Positions 8,799 to 17,057 are shown, numbered from the stretch's first letter. The stretch is 64,000 bases of DNA from CAJCJE01 sp035948315 (GCA_035948315.1 DASZJG010000014.1:1-64000), one strand, 5' to 3'. Numbers and translations: made by a program. The notes: generated by a model not told the origin, from the sequence alone.

Positions 8799-9679
8799 AA
8801 CGCCAGCCCCACCGTGAACAGCGTGCCGAACGCGAGCATCAGCACGGCCGTCTGTTCCAACGCCGGGACCAGGTCCGCACCGCGCATCCCGGTCACCACG
8901 CGACGAACCGGCGCGACCGCGAACGGCAGCGACGCGAGCACCAGCACCACCCACGGCCGCGCCGACAGCAGCGCCAACGCCGAGCCGAACGCGACGGCCA
9001 GCACCGCGAGATAGAGCGCGCGGGTCTTCCGGTCGCCGATCACCACGGCCAGCGTGATCTTGCCGGCGGCCGCGTCGGTCGGGATGTCGCGCAGGTTGTT
9101 GGTGATCAGGATCGCCACCACGACCAGGCCGACCGGAATGGACGCGCCGAGCGCGAGCAGCGGAATCCGGACCAACTGGATGAACACCGTTCCGCACACG
9201 GCGATCACGCCGTGGTACAGGAACACGCTGACCTCGCCCATCGCGCGATAGCCGTACGGCTTGGCGCCGCCCGTGTACGACCAGCCGCCGAACGCGCAGA
9301 CCACGGTCAGCCCGAGCAGCCACCAGGACACCGTGACCGCCAGAATCACACCGATGACCCCGGCTCCCACGAACAGCGCCAGGCCGGCGCGCAGCACCGT
9401 CGGCGCGGGCACCCGGCCCGAGCCGACCAGCCGCACCGGGCCGACGCGCTGCGCGTCGGTGCCGCGGATGCCGTCGCTGTAGTCGTTGAGATAGTTGGTG
9501 CCGATCACGAAACACAAGGCGTACAACATCGTGAGCACGGTCCGCCAGACCACGAACGTGCCCATCGAGGCAGCGACCGCCGTGCCGACGGCGACCGGCG
9601 CGAACGTGGCCGGCATGGTCTTCAGCCGCGCCCCGACCAGCCAGTCGCGCAGGCTTGCCCGCGACACGGTCGTGGTCAC
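8795..9679 (-). CDS. MenA-like UbiA-family aromatic prenyltransferase
   Basis: A 294-residue integral membrane prenyltransferase with about eight to nine helices. The first Asp-rich motif is NDYSD (65-69) and the second RDIPTD (197-202), followed by AAGKITLAVVIGD, a pattern closest to MenA, which joins polyprenyl diphosphate to 1,4-dihydroxy-2-naphthoate with loss of its carboxyl group. The N-terminal WLVGARLKTMPA is also MenA-like. The GTG at 9677-9679 overlaps the UbiG-like stop. Lying with kynureninase and a polyprenyl synthase, it most likely prenylates an anthranilate-derived acid; MenA-type decarboxylative chemistry would suit such an ortho-substituted benzoate. It could instead be a second menaquinone enzyme, but no other men gene is nearby. 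Confidence 0.87.
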   Translation of the reverse strand: MTTTVSRASLRDWLVGARLKTMPATFAPVAVGTAVAASMGTFVVWRTVLTMLYALCFVIGTNYLNDYSDGIRGTDAQRVGPVRLVGSGRVPAPTVLRAGLALFVGAGVIGVILAVTVSWWLLGLTVVCAFGGWSYTGGAKPYGYRAMGEVSVFLYHGVIAVCGTVFIQLVRIPLLALGASIPVGLVVVAILITNNLRDIPTDAAAGKITLAVVIGDRKTRALYLAVLAVAFGSALALLSARPWVVLVLASLPFAVAPVRRVVTGMRGADLVPALEQTAVLMLAFGTLFTVGLAL

Positions 9680-10386
9680 GACTTCGTCCCCACACCCACG
9701 AACAGCACCGAGGTCGAGCGGATCGGGAGCATCCGCACCTCCTCGCGGCGGCGCGCCAGATAGCGGAAGCCGTCGCTGAAACTGGGGCGCAGGCCGAGCA
9801 GCGTCAACTCGACGCCGTGCGTCCGGGCGCGAGCGCGGAGCCGATCGCGGTTCACGAACAGCCGATGATCGTGCGTGCCCTTCGGCGGACGGCCGGGCAG
9901 CGGCAGGTTCTCCGCGATCGTGATGGACATCAGCCGCGCGATCCTGGTGTCCGCGATGGTGTCCACGATCAGCGTCCCGCCCGGCCGCAGCACCCGGCAC
10001 GCCTCGGTGACCACCTCGTACGGATCGGGCACGTGCTCAAGGCACTGACCGGCGGTCACCACGTCCATGGACTCGTCGGCGTAGGGGAGTTTCGTGATGT
10101 CAGCCTGCTCGACCTCGTCGAAACCGTGCCGCAGCGCCTGTTCCAGCGACTTGGCGGACAGGTCCACGCCGATCACCCGGTACCCCTTGCCGGCGAGGTG
10201 CGGCCCGGACAGCCCGCCGCCGCAGGCCATGTCGAGCAGCGTCGCGCCCTCCCGGCTCGCCTGCGGCACGAACTCCGCGCGGGCGCGGGCGATCCAGCTC
10301 AACGGCGCCATCGAACCGCGCGGGTCCCACCATTCGTCGGCGACCGCGTCGTAGTCGGTGATGAAGTCACTGCGGATCTCTGTCAT
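9676..10386 (-). CDS. UbiG-like SAM-dependent methyltransferase
   Basis: A 236-residue class I methyltransferase. The N-terminal DYDAVADEWWDPRGSMAPL resembles the start of UbiG, the O-methyltransferase of ubiquinone synthesis, and is followed by the SAM motif LLDMACGGG (50-58), an acidic end of strand 2 (GVDLS), and AGQCLEHVPDP as motif for the acceptor side. The ATG overlaps the stop of the luciferase-like gene (ATGA at 10383-10386). Actinomycetes normally make menaquinone and have no ubiquinone pathway, so a UbiG-like enzyme here most likely methylates a phenolic oxygen on the product of this operon. Which hydroxyl it acts on cannot be read from sequence. Confidence 0.85.
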   Translation of the reverse strand: MTEIRSDFITDYDAVADEWWDPRGSMAPLSWIARARAEFVPQASREGATLLDMACGGGLSGPHLAGKGYRVIGVDLSAKSLEQALRHGFDEVEQADITKLPYADESMDVVTAGQCLEHVPDPYEVVTEACRVLRPGGTLIVDTIADTRIARLMSITIAENLPLPGRPPKGTHDHRLFVNRDRLRARARTHGVELTLLGLRPSFSDGFRYLARRREEVRMLPIRSTSVLFVGVGTKS

Positions 10387-11438
10387 GACAGCCTCGGCAT
10401 TACCTCGTTGGCGAACAGTTCGAGTGACGCGCGGGCGAGTTCCGGCTCGATGCCGGCGAAGCAGAACTGCACGCTGGCCAGGTCGAAGCCGCCGCAGGCC
10501 GCGTGGTAGTCGAGCAGCATCGTGGTGATCTCCTCCGGCGTGCCGACCAGCGCGGAGCCGCGCTCGTACAGCCGGTCGAAATCGTCCGTGCGGAGCTTGG
10601 CGATCATCGCCTGGTAGCCGACGTAGTCCGCGCTCTGCGTGCCGGTCGTCCACTCGCCTGCCGCCTCGGCCAGGATGCGCAGGTACCGGTTGATCGGCTC
10701 GCGGGCCACCGAACGCGCCTGCTCGCCGTCGCGCATGCACACCATGTGGAAGGCGAGCATGACCTGGCCGTCGCCGTCATGGCCGGCTTCCTTCCACGCC
10801 CGCCGGTACACGTCCAGGTTCTCGCGCAGCGAATCCGGCACGACCGGCTGAGCCATGATGCCGAAGCCGAGTTCGCCCGCCATCCGAAAACTTTCCTCTG
10901 TGGACAGTGCGGCCACCCAGAACGGCGGGCGCGGACGCTGCGTCGGCCGGGGGAGCGAGGTGGTCGCCGGGAACGAGTGGAACTGCCCCTCCCGCGCCAC
11001 CTCTTCCCGCGTCAGCAGATCGCGCACGGTCGTGATGCCCTCGTTGAACCGCGCCCGGCTGGTGTCCATGTCCACGCCGAAGCGCTGGAACTCGTGCGGC
11101 AGGAACGCCCGCGCGAAGCCGATCTCGGCGCGCCCGCCGGAGATCGCGTCCAGCATGCCGATCTCGCCTGCCAGCTTCAGCGGATGGTTGAACGCCGGCA
11201 GCACGGCGCCGGTGACCAACCGCATCTGCCTGGTGCGCTGCGCGGCAGCGGCCAGGAAGACGATCGGGTTCGGCGAATAGCCGCCGTAGCGGCGGAAGTA
11301 GTGCTCGACGATGCGCACATGGTGAAAGCCCAACCGATCGCCGTGCTCGACGAGGTCGAGCACCTGCTCGAAGTACTCGGCGGCGGGCTTCTCCTGCTCG
11401 TCGACATCCGGAAAGATGCCGAGGCCAACCTTGATCAT
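10383..11438 (-). CDS. Luciferase-like flavin-dependent monooxygenase
   Basis: A 351-residue member of the bacterial luciferase-like (LLM) family, which uses reduced FMN or F420. The fold is recognisable from HVRIVEHYFRRYGGYSPNPIVFLAAAA (positions about 40-66), the segment ISGGRAEIGFARAF, and PRPPFWVAALSTEESFRMAGELGFG, all in the order usual for two-component monooxygenases. No dedicated flavin reductase is encoded nearby, so reduced flavin must come from the cell pool. The ATG overlaps the stop of the preceding methyltransferase (ATGA). Within this operon a likely task is ring hydroxylation of an anthranilate-type intermediate, which would explain how methylatable phenol groups arise; that is inference. 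Confidence 0.85.
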   Translation of the reverse strand: MIKVGLGIFPDVDEQEKPAAEYFEQVLDLVEHGDRLGFHHVRIVEHYFRRYGGYSPNPIVFLAAAAQRTRQMRLVTGAVLPAFNHPLKLAGEIGMLDAISGGRAEIGFARAFLPHEFQRFGVDMDTSRARFNEGITTVRDLLTREEVAREGQFHSFPATTSLPRPTQRPRPPFWVAALSTEESFRMAGELGFGIMAQPVVPDSLRENLDVYRRAWKEAGHDGDGQVMLAFHMVCMRDGEQARSVAREPINRYLRILAEAAGEWTTGTQSADYVGYQAMIAKLRTDDFDRLYERGSALVGTPEEITTMLLDYHAACGGFDLASVQFCFAGIEPELARASLELFANEVMPRLS

Positions 11439-12496
11439 TTCACAGCTCCGATCACCCCGTGTGGCGTCCAGGTGTCACCGGGCCGGCGGAAGATCTCGGC
11501 GAACCCGGCCCGGGAAAGCCATTTCTCGTACTGTGCCCAGTGATAGATCATGCTGCGCGAGGTCGGCAGTGTCGCGAAGTACACGTTGTCCAGCGCCGCG
11601 TACAGCGGACCATCGCCGGTCTCGTCGGACATGGCGCTGAAGATCAGCACCCGCCCGCCCTCCGGCAGCGCCTGATATGCCTTGCGCAGCAGGCGTTCGT
11701 TCTCCTCCGGCGACCAGATCACCAACTGGTTGGCGAACAGCACGCAGTCGTGACCGGTGGGGAACGGCTCGCCGAACATGTCGCCCTCGACGACCTCGAT
11801 CGCCTCGTCGAGCCCCTGCTCCTTGATCTTGTCCCGCGCGATGGCGACCGCGCCGGGCAGGTCGAGCACGGTGAACCGGGCGTGCGGATTGGCCTTGGCC
11901 AGCGCGATCGAGTTCACCGCGTCGCCGCCGCCGACATCGAGCACCCTGCGCACGCCGGACAGGTCCGCGTTGTCGACCAGGATCGGGTTCGACAGCGACG
12001 ACCACGACTTCATACAGCGGTAGAACAGCTGCTCCAGTTCGGGATGCGCGGCGAGGCGCTGGTAGAGGTCGGGCGCGTCGCCGGGAATGTGGCGCAGCCC
12101 GAGATTGGTGTTCCAGCGCAGCGACGCCGCGAAGTCCACGCTCGCCGGCCCGGTGATCCGCTGCTGGAACTCGACCAGATCCTGGATGATCGGCCAGCTG
12201 CCGTCCGCGCACATGCCCTGGACCAGTTCGCTGTTGCGGTAGCCATCGTCACCGCGTTCGGTCAGACCGAGCGCGGTGGTGCCGAGCAGCAGGATCTGCG
12301 TCGGCCGCTCGGCAAGACCGAGCCGGACCTCGATCTCGGTCGCCGAGGAGCCCGGCCGCTCCGCAAGCAGAGTGAACAGGCCGAGTTCGCAGCCGGCGTT
12401 GAGCAGCTGGAACGCGTTCGCGCCGAACAGAATGCCGACCAGTCCGTCGCTGGTCAGCCGCGTCTGGTTAGCCAGTGTCATCCCCGTCAACCCCAT
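11435..12496 (-). CDS. O-methyltransferase-family protein lacking the usual catalytic histidine
   Basis: A 353-residue protein of the acetylserotonin/COMT-type methyltransferase family: an N-terminal winged-helix dimerisation domain (about 15-105) and a SAM-binding domain with VLDVGGGDAV (185-194) and the acidic VLDLPGA (210-216). The family signature that normally reads LHDW reads LVIWSPEEN here, so the general-base His is replaced by Val259. It may methylate carbon or nitrogen, act without a base, or catalyse a non-methylating reaction as some relatives do. The ATG at 12494-12496 starts two bases after the kynureninase stop; an ATG at 12481 is a possible alternative. It is translationally coupled on both sides. 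Confidence 0.8.
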   Translation of the reverse strand: MGLTGMTLANQTRLTSDGLVGILFGANAFQLLNAGCELGLFTLLAERPGSSATEIEVRLGLAERPTQILLLGTTALGLTERGDDGYRNSELVQGMCADGSWPIIQDLVEFQQRITGPASVDFAASLRWNTNLGLRHIPGDAPDLYQRLAAHPELEQLFYRCMKSWSSLSNPILVDNADLSGVRRVLDVGGGDAVNSIALAKANPHARFTVLDLPGAVAIARDKIKEQGLDEAIEVVEGDMFGEPFPTGHDCVLFANQLVIWSPEENERLLRKAYQALPEGGRVLIFSAMSDETGDGPLYAALDNVYFATLPTSRSMIYHWAQYEKWLSRAGFAEIFRRPGDTWTPHGVIGAVK

Positions 12497-12498
12497 TC

Positions 12499-13743
12499 TC
12501 AGGTCACCCTGGTCACTGCCGGCGGCAGGTGCTCGTGACCACGCGTCTGGACGACCGTCCGCACGCGATCGAGGCCGTCCCACACGTCGGTGAAACTCGT
12601 GTACAGCGGGGCGAGGCCGATGCGCAGCAGGTCGGGCGCGCGGAAGTCGCAGATCACGTCCTGCTGCTCGCGCAGCGCCCTGCTGATCAGCGCCGAGTCC
12701 GGATGGGCCAGCGACACGTGCGACCCGCGCCGGGCCGCATCGCGCGGCGAGGCCAGCCGGAAACCGTGCGGCGCCAACCACTGCTCGGCCAAGTCGATGG
12801 TGAACTCGCTGAGCCGCACCGACTTCGCCCGCACCTCGCTCACCGGCACCCGCTCGACCACGTCCAGCGCGGGCGCGATCGCCGCCAGCGAGAGCAGCGG
12901 CGGCGTGCCGACCAGGAACCGGTCGATGGTCTCGACCGGCTCGAAGCTCGCGCCCATGGCGAACTGGTCGGTCTGCCCGAACCAGCCCCAGATCGGCTGC
13001 CGCAACTGCACCTGCAACTCCTTGCGCACATACAGGAACGCGGGCGAACCGGGTCCGCCGTTGAGGTACTTGTAGGTCGCGCCGACCGCCAGATCGGCGC
13101 CGTCCGCGCCCAGCCGGATCGGCACCACCCCGGCCGAATGGCTCAGATCCCACAACACCAGCGCGCCGGCCCGCTTCGCCGCCCGGTTGATCTCGGCCAT
13201 GTCCAGCAGCGCGCCGGACCGGTAGGACACCTGCGACAACACCACGACCGCGACGTCGTCGGTCAACGCGTCCAGCACCGCGTCGCGGCCGTGCACCGTC
13301 TCGACCCGGATCCAGTGCTGCTCGGCAAGGCCCTGGAGCAGATAGCGGTTGGTCGGGAAGTCCTCGGCGTCGACCACGATCGTGCACCGATCCGGCCGGG
13401 CATCCAGTGCGGCCGCGGCGAGCTTGTACAGATTGATCGAGGTCGAGTCGGCGACCACCACCTCGCCCGGCTCCGCGCCGAGCGTGTGCGCGGCCAACCG
13501 GTCGCCGAGTTGCCGGCTCCAGTCGATCCACGTCTCCCAGGACCGAACCAGCCCGGCACCCCAGCCCTCCCGCACCACCTTGGCCAGGAAATCCGCGGTG
13601 GCGACGGGCAGCCGGCCGAGCGAGTTGCCGTCCAGGTAGATCGTGCCCGGCTCGACGCACACGAACTCGGCACGCAACGGCCGCAGCGGATCCGCCGCGT
13701 CCAACTCCTCCGCGACAACGCGCGCGGTCGCCACGCCGGTCAC
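12499..13743 (-). CDS. kynU: Kynureninase
   Basis: A 414-residue PLP enzyme of aspartate-aminotransferase fold that cleaves kynurenine to anthranilate and alanine. The N-terminal IYLDGNSLGRLP, the central LWDLSHSAG and the PLP-lysine motif ATYKYLNGGPGS (Lys225) are diagnostic for kynureninase, as is PIWGWFGQ. The GTG at 13741-13743 overlaps the stop of the dioxygenase fusion gene (GTGA), so both proteins should be made in step. No kynurenine 3-monooxygenase is present in the window, so the direct product is expected to be anthranilate rather than 3-hydroxyanthranilate, unless a neighbouring oxygenase hydroxylates kynurenine or anthranilate. Confidence 0.93.
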   Translation of the reverse strand: MTGVATARVVAEELDAADPLRPLRAEFVCVEPGTIYLDGNSLGRLPVATADFLAKVVREGWGAGLVRSWETWIDWSRQLGDRLAAHTLGAEPGEVVVADSTSINLYKLAAAALDARPDRCTIVVDAEDFPTNRYLLQGLAEQHWIRVETVHGRDAVLDALTDDVAVVVLSQVSYRSGALLDMAEINRAAKRAGALVLWDLSHSAGVVPIRLGADGADLAVGATYKYLNGGPGSPAFLYVRKELQVQLRQPIWGWFGQTDQFAMGASFEPVETIDRFLVGTPPLLSLAAIAPALDVVERVPVSEVRAKSVRLSEFTIDLAEQWLAPHGFRLASPRDAARRGSHVSLAHPDSALISRALREQQDVICDFRAPDLLRIGLAPLYTSFTDVWDGLDRVRTVVQTRGHEHLPPAVTRVT

Positions 13744-15362
13744 AGCGTGGACCTCATCGACCAGAGTTCCGGGAAGAACCGGTGCTCGGCGATCCGGCTC
13801 AGCCAACTCGACCCCTCGGTGCCGCCCGTCCCCGGCTTGTCGCCGAGCAGCCGCTGCACCGTCACCAGGTGCGTGTAACGCCAGCGGGCGTACTGGTCGG
13901 CGGTGTCCGTGAGCGCCTCGGCGAGCAGGAACAGGTCGTGTTCGCGGTGCTGCGCGGTGTAGATCTGCCGCCAGGCCAGCTCGACCTGCTCGTTGGGCTG
14001 GTAGCGCTGGGAAACGTCGCGGTCCAGCACCTCGGCGGGGATGTCCAGGCCGCGCCGGGCCAGGTAGCGCAGGGCCTCGTCGTACAGGCTCGGCTCGTGC
14101 AGCTGGGCCATGACCTCGTCGTAGTGCGGGGTGTTCCGGTGCGGCTCGACCAGGCGCGCGTTCTTGTTGCCCAGCAGGAACTCCAGCTTCCGGTAGGACA
14201 CCGACTGGAAGCCCGACGCGGAGCCGAGCACCTCGCGGAACGACGCGAACTCGTCGGGCGAGAGCGCGGCCAGCGCCGCCCAGCAGGACAGCAGCACCTG
14301 CTGCACCCGGCCCGCCCTGCGCAGCGTCCACAGTGCCTGGTCCAGGTCGTCCTTGGCGAGCTGGTCGCGCGCGGTGCCGAACTCGAGGTGCAGCAGCGCG
14401 AACAGCAGTTCCTTGACCTGGCTGAGGATGATGAAACCCGGCTCGGTCGGCGCCTGCGTCTGCGGGTGTTGCAGCGTCAGCAGCGCATCCATCCGGGCGT
14501 AGCCGGCGTAGCGGGTCTCCTGGACCCTGGGTGGCGCGGCGATGCGACTCAGCACTGCCGCGCCGAGGGCGGTGTGCGCATCGCCGAGATCGTAGGGGAG
14601 GTCGAAGTGGTTGCGTTCCGGGCTGACCACCTCGGTCACCTCGGTGCGCAGCCGCAGCAGCGCGGTCATGGTGTCGTGCTGGCGGATGAACTCGTCGGTC
14701 TCCGCGCCACCCCTGGCGATCACGATCGGCGGGAGGCGGTCCGGCAGCCGGTAGATCGGGCTGTTGCGCAGCGCGTCCGCCATGCTCAGGCCGAGCGCGT
14801 CGTTGACATAGGTGTGCCGCAGCGGTTCGAGGTCGTAGACGCCGCTGAGCAGCGTCGCGCTCGCGATGTGATGGTCCTCGTCGGTGATGCAGGCCATGGC
14901 GATCAGGTGCGCGCCTGCCGAGCTGCCGCTGAGGTGGATCCGCCGGGGATTGATGCCGAGTTCGGCCGCGTTCGCGTGCAGCCACGTCACGGCCGTCCGT
15001 ACCATCGCCACGATCGCGTCGAGCGAATGGTCCGGCGCAAGGCCGTAGTCCAGGGCGGCGAACGCGATGCCGGCGGAGGTGAAGTCGGTCGCCGCGAACG
15101 CGGACTCGTCCTTGGTCAACTCCTGCCAGTAGCCTCCGTGCACGAACACCATCAGCGGCGCGTTCTCACCGTCCACTCCGAACAGATCGAGCCGCGCCTC
15201 CGGCTCGTCGCCATAGCGCAGTTCCACCGGTTCGCTGTGCTGCCTGGCCTGAGCGCTCAACTTCGCGTACTCGTCGAGGTAGGCGTCCAGGCTCGGCACC
15301 AGCGAACTCGGCGAGTACTGGTGAGCGAGGTCGGTGTCGTCGTAGCCGAGAAATCCGGTCAT
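13740..15362 (-). CDS. Fused kynurenine formamidase and tryptophan 2,3-dioxygenase
   Basis: A 540-residue fusion of two consecutive enzymes. Residues 1-275 are an alpha/beta hydrolase of the formamidase type, with oxyanion motif HGGYW (75-79), nucleophile motif GSSAG (Ser148), a likely acid near Asp223 and His252. Residues 282-540 are a tryptophan 2,3-dioxygenase: YRKLEFLLGNKN, RYTHLVTVQRLLG with the proximal haem His, PGTGGTEG and FFPELW. The HDE motif that holds the distal His in most TDOs reads PTE here, so the distal base is missing. Together the domains would convert tryptophan to N-formylkynurenine and then kynurenine, feeding the coupled kynureninase. The ATG at 15360-15362 overlaps the previous stop (ATGA). 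I see no internal frameshift or stop at the junction. Confidence 0.88.
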   Translation of the reverse strand: MTGFLGYDDTDLAHQYSPSSLVPSLDAYLDEYAKLSAQARQHSEPVELRYGDEPEARLDLFGVDGENAPLMVFVHGGYWQELTKDESAFAATDFTSAGIAFAALDYGLAPDHSLDAIVAMVRTAVTWLHANAAELGINPRRIHLSGSSAGAHLIAMACITDEDHHIASATLLSGVYDLEPLRHTYVNDALGLSMADALRNSPIYRLPDRLPPIVIARGGAETDEFIRQHDTMTALLRLRTEVTEVVSPERNHFDLPYDLGDAHTALGAAVLSRIAAPPRVQETRYAGYARMDALLTLQHPQTQAPTEPGFIILSQVKELLFALLHLEFGTARDQLAKDDLDQALWTLRRAGRVQQVLLSCWAALAALSPDEFASFREVLGSASGFQSVSYRKLEFLLGNKNARLVEPHRNTPHYDEVMAQLHEPSLYDEALRYLARRGLDIPAEVLDRDVSQRYQPNEQVELAWRQIYTAQHREHDLFLLAEALTDTADQYARWRYTHLVTVQRLLGDKPGTGGTEGSSWLSRIAEHRFFPELWSMRSTL

Positions 15363-16006
15363 ATCGCCACTCCGTACTCGGCGCACGCCTTGTGGAACAG
15401 GTCGGCGAACAGCGGCTCGACCGGCTTGCGCCCCGGCGCGTAGTTGTTGCTGAAGCGCCGCCGGTACTCCGCGAACCAGTCCTCGCGACCGTGCAGGAAC
15501 AACACGTCGTGCAGGGCCATCTGGCGAATCGCGACCAGCGGCACCGGCGAGCGGCTGACCGGGAAGTTCGCGTTGCGCGCGGCAGGCTCGACGCAGTTCG
15601 GGTGGAACTGGCCCAGCATCATGCCCCTGCGCACGGCCAGCGGCTTGACCGCGCGATGCGCGTCGTCCAGCAGCGACATGGTGGCCTCGTCCAGGTCGGG
15701 CAGCACCACGATGAGACTGCGCAGGCCCGGATTCGAGCCCTGCCAGGGGATGTGGTGAAAGCGCTCCAACCCGTCGCACAGCAGACCCGCGACGCGGGCC
15801 AGATCGGGATTGGCGCCCACCGGCCGCACCTCGATCTCCAACGACCCGGCCCGCCGCGACGGCGATACGAACGGACACACCGGGCCGGTGCGGCCGATCA
15901 GGTCGTTGGGTCTGGAGATGTAGTCGATGAGCCAGTCCTGCACCGTCGCCACCACGCGCTCGGACGAGGACAGGACGCCATGGCTCGAAGGCGTTGTCGT
16001 GTTCAT
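15359..16006 (-). CDS. DUF6875 domain protein
   Basis: A protein of about 215 residues with the pattern of DUF6875: TGPVCPFVSPS near the N-terminus, a central SLIVVLPDLDEA, then RRGMMLGQFHPNCVEPAARN and FPVSRSPVPLVAIRQMALHD. Conserved Cys, His and Arg residues in these segments hint at an enzyme or metal/cofactor site, but no biochemical role is known to me. The ATG at 16004-16006 begins four bases after the polyprenyl synthase stop; a TTG at 16024 is an alternative. Its place between the synthase and the tryptophan dioxygenase, coupled to both, indicates a step in the same pathway. Confidence 0.72.
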   Translation of the reverse strand: MNTTTPSSHGVLSSSERVVATVQDWLIDYISRPNDLIGRTGPVCPFVSPSRRAGSLEIEVRPVGANPDLARVAGLLCDGLERFHHIPWQGSNPGLRSLIVVLPDLDEATMSLLDDAHRAVKPLAVRRGMMLGQFHPNCVEPAARNANFPVSRSPVPLVAIRQMALHDVLFLHGREDWFAEYRRRFSNNYAPGRKPVEPLFADLFHKACAEYGVAI

Positions 16007-16010
16007 CTGC

Positions 16011-17057
16011 TCAACGCGGCTCAAGCGCGGGATGGCGGGCGGTGAGCTTGCCGACCAGCTCGATCAGGTAGCGACCGACCACCGGCGCCCGGCCCGCGAA
16101 GGTCGGGTGCCGCTCGATCGCCGCGAACGCGGTTTCGACATGCCGCCGCGCCACCTCGGCCGCCCGGTTCAGCGAGCCGGTCTCGTGCATGATCGCCAGG
16201 ATCTGGTCGCACTGCTCCAGCGACAGCGTTGCCGCGTCCTCGAGAATGCCGTGCACCTGCTCGGGCCGGTCAACCGCCGCGAAGATCAACGGCAGCGTGT
16301 AGACACCGTTGAGCAGATCCTTGTCGGTCGCCTTGCCCGTGCCGGTGCTGCACAGGTCGAGGATGTCGTCCCAGATCTGGAACGCCATGCCCAGGTTGTG
16401 CCCGAACGTCGCCAGCGCCTGCTGGGCAGCGGTGTCCGCGCCCGCCTGCAACGCGCCGATCATGGCCGCGGCCTTCATCAGGCTCGCCGTCTTGCCGGCG
16501 ATCGCGGTCAGGTACTCGTGGTCGCTGCGCTTGGCGTCGTAGAGCTGGCTGGTCTCCATCATTTGGCCGATGCACAGGTCGTTGAGCGTGTCCGCCATCA
16601 GCTTCAGCTGCGCCGTGCCCAGTTCGGCGGCGATGCGCATGCACTTGGCGAGCAGATAGTCACCGGTGAGCAACGCGATCGGCTCGCCGTACTTGATATT
16701 GGCGGTCGGCCGCCCCCGGCGGATCGGCGCCTCGTCGATCATGTCGTCGTGGAACAGCGTTGCCACATGGAGGATTTCCACGTTGGTCGCGGCGTCGATC
16801 ACGTCGGGTTTGGTCGGGATGCCCCAGTCGCCCGCGACCAGATACGACGAGATCAGCGCGAGCGTCGGGCGCAGCAGCCGGCCGGTGTCCTCGACGGAGT
16901 ACATGATCGGCTCGCGGACCCGCGGGTTCGGCGTGGCGACCAGCACGCGCAGCCGATCCCGCACCCGCGCGAGATCCTCCTCCAGTTGGTACTGCACCTG
17001 GGCGAGGTCCGCGTCCAGCGGTGGATCGGCGGTGATCAGAGCCTGGGTGTTGTTCAT
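16011..17057 (-). CDS. Polyprenyl diphosphate synthase, probably long-chain
   Basis: A 348-residue trans-prenyl synthase that extends an allylic diphosphate with isopentenyl diphosphate. The two Asp-rich motifs are DDMID (104-108, within TLFHDDMIDEAP) and DDILD (230-234, within QIWDDILD). The residues four and five places before the first motif are Thr and Ala. Small residues there, instead of the aromatic ones of short-chain synthases, suggest a long product, perhaps C30 or more. GEPIALLTGDYLLAK also resembles long-chain enzymes. It would supply the prenyl donor for the MenA-like enzyme. The start ATG lies 30 bases after the P450 stop. Chain length is inference from two positions only. Confidence 0.88.
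   Translation of the reverse strand: MNNTQALITADPPLDADLAQVQYQLEEDLARVRDRLRVLVATPNPRVREPIMYSVEDTGRLLRPTLALISSYLVAGDWGIPTKPDVIDAATNVEILHVATLFHDDMIDEAPIRRGRPTANIKYGEPIALLTGDYLLAKCMRIAAELGTAQLKLMADTLNDLCIGQMMETSQLYDAKRSDHEYLTAIAGKTASLMKAAAMIGALQAGADTAAQQALATFGHNLGMAFQIWDDILDLCSTGTGKATDKDLLNGVYTLPLIFAAVDRPEQVHGILEDAATLSLEQCDQILAIMHETGSLNRAAEVARRHVETAFAAIERHPTFAGRAPVVGRYLIELVGKLTARHPALEPR

Noticed and set aside
7347..9014. 555-codon open frame on the plus strand opposite the monooxygenase and prenyltransferase genes
   Set aside because: Its composition is that of an antisense shadow and both genes on the other strand show full sets of motifs.
12499..15362. 3-hydroxyanthranilate or actinomycin-type precursor pathway
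   Set aside because: No group A kynurenine 3-monooxygenase is encoded. The flavin monooxygenase here is of Baeyer-Villiger type, so anthranilate is the safer product. Later hydroxylation is still possible.
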